Below, piece by piece: positions 56,620-64,000 of a stretch of 64,000 nucleotides of DNA. Origin of the DNA: Cricetomys ansorgei. Lineage: Eukaryota > Chordata > Mammalia > Rodentia > Nesomyidae. Each line of letters opens with the position of its first letter. Positions within the stretch are counted from its first letter, which is position 1. The stretch covers positions 11,396,001 to 11,460,000 of the forward strand of contig JAMJFZ010003581.1 in the NCBI GenBank assembly GCA_026225945.1, given 5' to 3'. The notes under the pieces are model-generated. The model saw only the letters and a list, made by a program, of their open reading frames with translations, had not been told where the DNA came from and searched no databases. The translations under genes and the position numbers were made by a program.

Positions 56620-57885
56620 TTCTCATACAAGTTATATATAGATAGCAGGCTTTTTAAAAATGATCCCTTGTCAAAATGGCCTATGATTATTAAATTTATT
56701 CAGATGTTGGCTACACCTATTTATTTAATAAAGTGGTAGTGTGCAGAATAATGCTAACGCTCCAGACATTACACACAAGACTAGCTTTTCCCACGAACGT
56801 CAAGGAGACCTAAAATTATCTGGTGAACAATGGATTTCCCCTGTTGTCAGGTAAGTTGCCAAATCTCAAAAACCCGGCTGAGGAAAATACCGTGGTTTCT
56901 AAACATAAGCCTACAAGGTGGGGTGACCTTGAATGTAAAGTATCCAATTAAGAAATGCAAATAAGGAGTAGTGGTATGATGCTTCCCAAGAAGCCCGTCA
57001 TCCCCTGAGCCTGGGGTTCTTCCCTGCAAGAAGCAGTTAGGTGAAGGAGAACAGTAGCCAGCGTCACACTAGGCATCTTACCACACCTACTTTAATTGTT
57101 GTAATTTTCTTGTAAGAAAATGTAATTGCTTCTCCAAAAGAAAAGTTGCCAAATTTTCTTTGTTCAATATTCAGAAATGTGCAAAACAGGAAGTGAGAGC
57201 AAGCCGTAGAGTTCTCCATCCCATCCCTACCTTCGCAGCACCCACTCTAGCCTTCAGCATATGTGTGTGCTTGTGCTTTTAATATGCACTTGGCGTTTAT
57301 TATGTGGAGTTCTTTTTCATGCCCTACGCTTATTTGCAAAGAGGAATTACACCTCTCCTTACTGATTTCTGGGAGTGCGTGTGATATGTAACCGCACTGG
57401 AATTGTAAGCAAGACTCAGTGTGCACAGTCTCGCGTGCACAGGAATAAGAATAAGCCCTCTTCTGAGCCCTGCCGGTTGTGCAAGGCGCTTTCTGCAGAC
57501 CGCTTCATAGAGACGCTTGCCATCACTGCGAGGAGATGTCCCTTCCAACGTCTGGAGACGGGAAGCCAATTCCTTGGCTCAGTTTATTTTGGGGCAGTCG
57601 GGTCTGGAGTTGACAGCTGTTTTCCAGCAGGTGTTGCTTGCGCAGTTGTGCTTTGTAAAACGGACCGTGCTCCGTGAAGGAGGCAGAAGATACAGCCCTA
57701 TCTTTTGCACTCAGGGCTACCTTTCCAAACTACAGCGCAGAAGCGGAGGGAAGCACAGCTTTCCCGTGGGGAAGGCTGACGGCAGCAGCGTCAGGGTGTG
57801 CTGGTGACGCGCGCTTCCTGTGAAGTGAGGAGGATGCGGCTGTCCTTTGGAGGCCTTCCTCCCCAAACTGATGACCATGGTCTAA
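56620..57885. other. Unassigned DNA
   Basis: No recognised gene or repeat; slightly CpG-enriched near 57520-57830 but far below a CpG island. Confidence 0.3.
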
Positions 57886-57889
57886 CTGT

Positions 57890-58100
57890 GAGGAGAGCTA
57901 TCTACATCAACGCAATATTTGAAGAACCAATATTCGACCAGTACTTCTCAAAGCTGTTGTTGTCATCAAAACCAAGAAAAGTTAGAGGAACCGTCCCAGC
58001 TTGGAAAAGCCTAAAACAACGTGGCTACTAAATGTTACTGTGGTGTCCCAGATGAAGTCCCAGGACACAAGAAGGACACAAGAAGGACACAAAATAAACA
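57890..58100 (+). mobile_element. Old L1 3' UTR fragment
   Basis: 'cgaccagtacttctcaaagctg', 'gttagaggaaccgtcccagcttgg' and 'cgtggctactaaatg' follow the same old L1M 3' end as 34195-34295. Two 12-bp 'acacaagaagga' repeats near 58055-58080. A 77-codon frame (57798-58031) here is therefore not credited as coding. Confidence 0.5.
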
Positions 58101-58264
58101 AGTGCGCAGTTTAGCTAAAAATGTATCCTTATTGAATTGTTAGTTGAGGCAGATACATCTAATAATAATATCAGAGGTTAATAGAAGAACCTGGCTGTGG
58201 GGTGGGAAGGGCTCTGTACTCCCTCTGCAAGATCTCTTTAAAGCCATTTGCCTTGGCTTGCTTT

Positions 58265-58588
58265 TTATACCTGAGATAAACACCATAACCAAAAGCCACC
58301 TGGGGACAAAGGGTTTATACCATCTTATAACCTACAGTCCATCATGAAGAGAAGTCAGGACAGGAGCTTAAGATAGGAATCTGGAAGGAGAAGCTGAAGC
58401 AGAGGCCATGGAGGACCACTGCTTACTGGCTAGTTTTCTGTGGCTTGCTCACCCTGCTTTCTTACACAATCCAGGACCATGCCCCAGGAGGCACCGCTCA
58501 CACTGAGCTGGGCCTTCCTCGTCAACCATCAGTCCTCTTCACAGATGACCCTCGTGTGTGTCAAGTTGACAAATAACTAACCAGCACA
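58265..58588 (-). mobile_element. Rodent LTR-like repeat, antisense
   Basis: 'acaccataaccaaaagccacctggggacaaagggttta', 'gtccatcatgaagagaagtcaggacagg', 'agaggccatggaggacc' and 'tgtgtgtcaagttgacaaataactaaccagcaca' are highly characteristic of a common rodent MaLR-type repeat. Nearly full length. Confidence 0.8.
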
Positions 58589-58834
58589 CCGTCCTAAGTT
58601 AAGTTTGCCAACAGAAGAAGAAAGGAAGGCAGGCAGGCAAGCAGGGAGGCTGAAGCATTTCCCTAGGCAGGCTGTGGTTTAGACTGCTTCTGACAAAATG
58701 TTTCCCCTGTACGGACCTGGAAAACAAAATCTGATTTGGAGGTGATTCTCCAAAGAGGTGGAGGTGGTTTATGGCCAGGCCAGGAACAGGGCTGGGTTGG
58801 TAGAGACCAGAGTATGAGTCCCATTGAAACATTC

Positions 58835-58905
58835 CATTTTAGAGATGAGAAAACTGAGTCCTGTGAGTGCTCAGCTACATCCCACATCTTTGCCCCGTGA
58901 GCCAG
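58835..58905 (-). mobile_element. MIR-like SINE fragment, antisense
   Basis: 'ttttagagatgagaaaactgagtcctgtgag' is the antisense of the MIR 'ctcagtttcctcatctgtaaaatg' end. Confidence 0.5.
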
Positions 58906-59205
58906 TGCTCAGTCCCCTCCTTCCCGCTCCTCCCTACACCTTTTTTGTTTGATGTAGAAGTCTCATGCCTTGATTTTCTTCCTACTTTTGCCCAGAGAGC
59001 TATGGAGGTTACACGTATCCTAAAAAGAAAATATAAGACGCAGAGAGAGAACACTTACAGTTTGGGTCACATTGAGTTAGATCTGGACACTTCATGTTCT
59101 CTGAACCTAATGATCTCTGGGTCTCAGTTTGCTTCAGCTACCAAGATGGCTCTGAAGACCTCTGTCTCTTGGGATGGGAGTCTGTACTTAAAATCCTCTG
59201 TGAGC
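58906..59205. other. Unassigned DNA
   Basis: Most of a 130-codon + frame (58867-59259) lies here. It starts inside a MIR and ends inside a B1-like SINE, so it is not credited. Confidence 0.4.
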
Positions 59206-59355
59206 ATGGTGGGAAACACTGATGATCCCAGTACTTCTGCTGAAGCAGAAGGATCATGAGTTTGAGGCCAGCGTGGGCTGCATAGTAAGAACCTGTCTCC
59301 AAAACCAGAAGTACAACAACAGCAACAGTAAAACAAAAGACAACAAAAGCAGTTG
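59206..59355 (+). mobile_element. B1/B4-type SINE, diverged
   Basis: 'gatgatcccagtacttctgctgaagcagaaggatcatgagtttgaggccagcgtgggctgcatagtaagaacctgtctcc' then an A/CAA-rich tail. Confidence 0.8.
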
Positions 59356-59359
59356 CCTC

Positions 59360-60160
59360 TCATAAGGACACAACTCTGGGTGTTCTTGCGGGAGGATGTT
59401 CTGTGCTCCTAAATAGATCAATGAATTACATAGTAGCTGTGTTCTTCCATGCTTTTTCTGACCAGGCTCTCCCCTGGATGGAGCTAGTATGTCTGCAGGC
59501 CTTCCTCTTCACCACAAACTGATCTTCCAGGAGAGCCAAAACTAATGTGTGGGAGAGGGTAATTTTACACAGCAAATTAGGTCATGGGACTCAAAAGCTA
59601 GTCCCCTCCTGTGGGTCCTGGGAGACAGAAGCTTGAATGAGAGCCGCAGCATCATTAGAATATATTTTTAATTCATGGAGGACAAAGAACGCAATCTGGA
59701 GCCTTAGAACATTCAGCTTGGTCTCGGGATATTACATTGAGATTGAATCGTCTCTTTTTTTCCCAAAGAGATTAAAAACTGAGACTCAGGTTTTAATGGC
59801 ATTTAATGAGGATAACGTCTGTCTCTCACATTTTAAAGCAGGGGCAGGGGCAGGGGAGTTAAGAGAGTATGGGTGATCTTATAGCCTGTTTTTGATGGCC
59901 AACCCTTGTCATTCTACCCTATTACCGAGTGAAATAAGCAAGCAAAAGACAGGGGGCTGCCAACCGTTATTACAAACCATTACATTACAGTTGGGCAAAA
60001 TTTAAAAGAATGCTAAAATGTGGTGAATTAGTAGCTTTCATGATGGCGTTCTTTAGAATATTCACATAGTCATAGAACGTTCTGTCGGGCTACCCTCGAG
60101 AAGAGTTTTCTGGAGCCCTTCTGATCTCTAGGCTCCTGGCAAACTTGTCTCAGCTGATCA
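59360..60160. other. Unassigned DNA
   Basis: No recognised feature. Confidence 0.3.
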
Positions 60161-60164
60161 TAAG

Positions 60165-60440
60165 TCAGGACAGGCTAGATTTTGCTGTAATAACAACCAC
60201 CTGATATTAGCAGTGTCAAACGACAAAGTCCGGCTCTTCGCTCGCATCACACGCCCAGCATCGGGTGCGGACTGAGAAGGGACTCTCCTCTATCTGGAAA
60301 AGCATCAATCACCCCAAGAAAGGAAAAGAAAACTCTGTAACTCTTGCACCAACAACTGACACACTAGTCCATAAAATTATGTCCTTTCTACTCACAGATT
60401 ATTGGCTAAAGCAAGTCACAAGATTCTAGTAAGAGAACCA
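60165..60440 (-). mobile_element. MLT1-like LTR, antisense
   Basis: 'gtcaggacaggctagattttgctgtaataacaacc' at the left and 'ttattggctaaagcaagtcacaag' at the right are antisense MLT1 landmarks. Confidence 0.5.
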
Positions 60441-60444
60441 AAAA

Positions 60445-60775
60445 AATTCTGGAAGCGGAACATCCAGGAGTCTGCCTGTTGTCACGATCACTGTGTTCTT
60501 TCTCATGGATTCATGTAACAGATACTTGGGTATGAGGCATGGCAGCAAGCCCTGGGCATATGGAAATGACCAAGCAGGCATAGTTCTTAGGGAGCTTTCT
60601 GACCACTTGCCAGGACATTGAAAGAGCAATTAAAATGAAGCCGGATAAACGTTCTGATAAGGAAAGAACAAGATGCTTCGGTTTCAGCAAAGTGAGCAGT
60701 GTTTGTGCTCATCAGAGAGAACTAGGCCTGTGAGATTTTGTCCTCACAGAGGGAGGTATACCTGGGGGCTGGGGA
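60445..60775. other. Unassigned DNA
   Basis: No recognised feature. Confidence 0.3.
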
Positions 60776-60777
60776 GT

Positions 60778-60853
60778 TCTGGAACAAGCGTCGTGTAGGG
60801 GGGTCTGGGACAAGCACTAGGTAGGTGGCCTAGGACAAGCACTGGGAAGGGGA
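60778..60853. repeat. 26-bp tandem repeat, three copies
   Basis: Units beginning at 60778, 60804 and 60829 share 'ggacaagc' and a G-rich end. Imperfect. Confidence 0.75.
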
Positions 60854-60854
60854 G

Positions 60855-61400
60855 CTCTCTTTATGCCTCTTGTTCCCTGCATTTGCATATGTGCTCTATT
60901 TCTTAAGACAACTGTAGCAAAACATTGAGATAGCTCGTTCCCAGGAAGTGGTCATCCTGACTGTGTAGTCACTTGCAGGTCATCAGGGAGTTATCCGTGT
61001 GGACACATCAGCTCATGCTCCCATGTACTTGGCATCGGTGTTTCTGATTCACAGCCCAAGCTGGCAGCAGGCTGGGAGCCAGCAGACCACTGGATTTCAC
61101 CCTAAGGAGGTCACACCAGGGCAGCAAGAGCCCAGGGCCACAACAGGCCTCTGAGGGTGGAAGGAGCAGGGACCTGGACAGGGAAACGTTGCACGGGTCC
61201 CTGCTCCTGGCTTCCAGGTTCTCTGTGGGAGCTGACACTAAGCTCTCACCTTCTGACCCGCCCATCCTTAGAGCATGACGTGTGGCTGGGCATCTCAGGC
61301 CAGTTCCTGCCATCAGGCACAAATGACGTGACTATCTTTTCCTCACTAGAATTCATTCAAAATGATGTGCTTGGTGACCGGCCAGGGTTATAAGCCTGAA
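60855..61400. other. Unassigned DNA
   Basis: A 104-codon minus frame (61008-61322) is unrecognised. Confidence 0.3.
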
Positions 61401-61404
61401 CTGA

Positions 61405-61615
61405 GAGCTAGGCTTCTGAACACGGGCTGTGGGGCCAGGCTTTCTGGGTTTGCTTCCACCCCGGCACCTGGGCCAGCCGCTCTGCTATCCTGTGCCTGCT
61501 TCCTCGTTTATGAATTGGTGATAACTGGTATGCCCATACCAGTGGGTGCCACTGGCTGAAAGCAAAGAGCTTTGAAGGGTGCCTGGTACCAAGTAGGCCA
61601 GGAGAGTTACTGAGG
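61405..61615 (+). mobile_element. MIR SINE
   Basis: 'cacgggctgtggggccaggctttctgggtttgcttcc', 'tgtgcctgcttcctcgtttatgaattggtgataac' and 'gggtgcctggtaccaag' follow the whole MIR order. Confidence 0.7.
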
Positions 61616-61744
61616 TGACCATCATCACCTCCAATCCCAAAACCCTGCTCGAGTGTCCAGAGCACACTTCGTTGTGTTAGAGCCAGCTAGACACAGTTGG
61701 TCAAGCAGTTGTATTGCATGCTTAAGACGGGGTTCACTGAATAG

Positions 61745-61835
61745 CCAGACTTGACTTCAGATTTGGGCCTTGCCATTTCCTAACTGTGTGGCTGTAGGTG
61801 AATTATGAAGCTCCCAAGACTTTGTCTACAAGGGG
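61745..61835 (+). mobile_element. MIR-like fragment
   Basis: 'ccttgccatttcctaactgtgtggctgtaggtgaattatgaagc' matches the MIR central region. Confidence 0.45.
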
Positions 61836-61951
61836 TAGTTAATGATTCCAGGGGTTCAGGTGGAGACTTAGCAGATGCACCACCCCCCCCAGGGCTTAGT
61901 ACCAAGTGAGCATCCAGCCTCGTCTGGCTGTGGAAGTAGCAACAGGGTAAA

Positions 61952-62096
61952 TTGAAAATGAGGACCCAGGAGCCCATGAGTCTGGCAGAGGGCTGTGTCT
62001 GAGGATTCTGGGGAGTGGGAGCAGAGTCTTCTGAGGAGCAGCTGTAGAGGATTTCTTCTAGAAGGCATTATAGAACCTGGGCCCTGAAAAATGGGC
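61952..62096. repeat. 145-bp direct duplication, copy 1
   Basis: Identical to 62812-62956 except 62035 (G here, A at 62895). The flanks diverge abruptly on both sides. Confidence 0.98.
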
Positions 62097-62099
62097 GTG

Positions 62100-62170
62100 C
62101 CATATAACCTCTCTGTATTTGTTTTTTCTTCATTTGAAAAAAAAGGAGCTAGCTACCTGCCTCACAGGCA
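62100..62170 (+). mobile_element. MIR-like fragment
   Basis: 'cctctctgtatttgttttttcttcatttgaaaaa' then 'ctacctgcctcacaggcatcttgtg' is the 3' part of a MIR, directly after duplication copy 1. Confidence 0.5.
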
Positions 62171-62426
62171 TCTTGTGTGCCTCCAGAGTTGCTAGTGTAA
62201 CTGCTGTTCTAACCTCTCCCGCAACGGCAGAGTCTTTTTAAACAGCTTTACTGAGGCACAGCTGTACAAGGATCTGCTCATCTTTCATGTATAAAGTTTG
62301 AGTCTGAACATCGGCGAGTATCTGTGAAGCTAGCACAGTGCTCAACACCAAGGTAATAAATACATCTAAACTAATGCCTCCCAAAGTATTCTTGTGTCCC
62401 TGAGTTGTGGGTGGTTTTTGTCTTCG

Positions 62427-62430
<4 letters not shown>

Positions 62431-62491
<61 letters not shown>
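62431..62491. repeat. (TG)n microsatellite
   Basis: About 30 uninterrupted TG units. Confidence 0.97.
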
Positions 62492-62492
<1 letters not shown>

Positions 62493-62497
62493 GAAAT

Positions 62498-62811
62498 GAT
62501 GTTGAAATTAAAAACCCAATACACTGAGAGGTAGCAAGAATAAGGAGTTTAATTATGGCAGCCGGGCAGCACCTTACTCAGGAGGGAATGTGTGCTGCCA
62601 GAGCATTTCTGTTCTCTCTTATACAAATCCTGTTGCTGGGCAAGCAGAGCAAACAAGCGGGTTACAAAAGCCAATGGGAATGCAGTTAGCAAAGCCATAA
62701 AGTTTAAAGTTAACGGTTTAGCCCAGACAGGAATCTAGGTGGGATGCGTTTAAATCAGCAGTGACTCTGGAGAGTGTCATCTCCTTCCTGCTGTCCTCTG
62801 AGCGCTGACAC
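62498..62811 (-). mobile_element. Possible antisense LTR
   Basis: Bounded by 'tg' after the TG tract and 'gctgaca' at the right, with an antisense polyadenylation-like 'aaggagtttaattatgg'. About 314 bp. Its right edge coincides exactly with the start of duplication copy 2. Family not named. Confidence 0.35.
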
Positions 62812-62956
62812 TTGAAAATGAGGACCCAGGAGCCCATGAGTCTGGCAGAGGGCTGTGTCTGAGGATTCTGGGGAGTGGGAGCAGAGTCTTCTGAAGAGCA
62901 GCTGTAGAGGATTTCTTCTAGAAGGCATTATAGAACCTGGGCCCTGAAAAATGGGC
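62812..62956. repeat. 145-bp direct duplication, copy 2
   Basis: See copy 1 at 61952. One substitution over 145 bp. Confidence 0.98.
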
Positions 62957-63129
62957 AGCATACAAGAGAGTACCCTTTACTCTCTTGTCCTGGTTTACTG
63001 ATCTCTAGAAGGAAGACTCTTGCACAATGAGAGCTTGACCTGAATGACTACCTTAGCCAACAGTTAGTGAGTGTGAGACCCAATATTCCAACCTTTGGTT
63101 GATAATAAATAAAATACGCCCTGTCGACA

Positions 63130-63150
63130 TGGGGGCATCGTTGTTGGGGA
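63130..63150 (+). other. Possible tRNA-Pro-like primer-binding site
   Basis: TGGGGGCATCGTTG follows an LTR-like end (AATAAA-type signals at 63104-63113, then CGACA at 63125-63129). A gammaretrovirus-type site reads TGGGGGCTCGTCC (from memory); the match is partial. Confidence 0.2.
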
Positions 63151-63154
63151 CCCC

Positions 63155-64000
63155 AAAAAGTTGGAGTGTTGGCCAAGGCTGGGAGAAGTAAGCTATTTAC
63201 TCTTTGTCCGGGTTCTGTGGCTGGACCCCGTGGGGCCAGGGTGCACAGGCCTTCGGAGCAGCCCGTGGCTGAAACACCTGGGTCTAGCAGCTTTGACGCT
63301 GTCAGAGGTGCAGGTTCTGAGGAAAAATCAGGAGCTGGCGAGCTCCAGAGTAGCTTGTGACTTTGTGGCAGACACAGTTTGAAAACAACTGTAGAGACAG
63401 GTTAATCATGAGTTAAGCATGGGTTCATAAAGGGAAAACAGGTCAGCCTCCAACCGAGGCTACAGGAAAAACAACTGAACCTGGAACCTCATGCACAAAA
63501 GGCATGCATACAGTAAGAGCACTTCATGGGACCTACCCCATTAATAGCTTTGAAGTGCACAAGGCCAAATTGTTAGCCGTCAGCACTCTATTGCACAGCA
63601 CTCCGTCTTTACACCTGGTGAGCTTCGTTTCCCACCCTCCCTACCCAGAGATGATGTTCTCACTGTGCTCTCTGCTTCTGTGACTTGTAACAGAAGCTCA
63701 TACAAGTAGGACTGTTGCTGGCAGTCTTGATAGCCCACGACAGAGAAAGAGCAGAGTGCTGGCTGGTGACCTGGACTTTCAGGACCAGTCCTGCAACCTT
63801 AGTGGCTGGAGTCCAGAGGAAAGCTGTTGCTTCAGTGGGAATATGAAAACAAAATCTTTGTATCAACCGACTCCTTCCTTTCTAGTTCCACAGTTGCTAA
63901 GGCACCTTGGGACCCAGTATTTCTACCAGGAGAACAGATGTGTTTGTTGCATAGAATGCTTGCTAAGATACCCAGCCCAGGGGATGCTCAGAGGCTAATG
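63155..64000. other. Unassigned DNA
   Basis: No recognised gene; frames up to 80 codons, unrecognised. Confidence 0.3.

Noticed and set aside
57520..57830. CpG island
   Set aside because: CpG content is only mildly raised by eye, with no clustered GC boxes.
57798..58031. 77-codon frame that looks protein-like
   Set aside because: Its DNA follows an old L1 3' UTR also seen at 34195-34295.
58867..59259. 130-codon + frame
   Set aside because: It starts in a MIR and ends in a B1-like SINE.
1..64000. tRNA, snRNA, snoRNA, CRISPR or bacterial-type operon signals
   Set aside because: tRNA-like heads all belong to SINEs, no U6 or other snRNA core was seen, and there are no prokaryotic features.

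Overview
The window looks like non-coding nuclear DNA from a muroid rodent. Evidence is the density of rodent-specific repeats (B1, B2/B3 and ID-type SINEs, Lx-type L1 3' ends, MaLR-like LTRs, betaretrovirus-like LTRs), together with older mammalian repeats (MIR, MLT1, L1M) and many long TG, GGAA, TCTA and CATA microsatellites. One antisense B1 (13142-13299) carries a 'ttacaactctggctgtcctg' block that I associate with cricetid (hamster, vole, deer mouse) B1s more than with mouse or rat. That is a weak inference. Repeat names come from memory of consensus sequences and were not searched, and element edges are approximate unless stated.

I found no convincing protein-coding gene, RNA gene or CpG-island promoter. 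The longest open frames lie in tandem repeats whose unit lacks stops or whose two-base composition suppresses them. The rest are short and unrecognised.

Layout: 1-2.8 kb is mostly unassigned. 2.8-6.2 kb holds several antisense LTRs, an old L1 piece split by a long TG tract, an ERVL-like LTR and a B1 with target-site duplications. 6.4-9.9 kb has an Lx L1 3' end, an old L1 and a MaLR-like LTR. 10.5-11.6 kb is a long SINE running into a 727-bp CATA/CACACC array. 12.4-14.1 kb has an MLT1-like LTR, B1 and L1. 16.4-20.8 kb is an antisense L1 invaded by a B2, a B1 and a 1.9-kb LTR retrotransposon with recognisable primer-binding site and polypurine tract. 24.37-25.42 kb is a minisatellite with a 36-bp core unit. 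27.5-36 kb is a mosaic of MaLR/MLT1-like LTRs, SINEs and microsatellites. 36.5-43.1 kb includes CA/TA tracts, an Lx fragment, a second minisatellite and an AT-rich palindromic tract. 43-60 kb continues the LTR/SINE mosaic. 61.4-63.1 kb has MIRs and a 145-bp direct duplication with one mismatch.

Most L1 fragments and all the younger ERV-type LTRs I could orient are antisense to the + strand. Such elements tend to survive antisense inside transcribed introns, so the window may be intronic to a gene read on the + strand. This is inference only.
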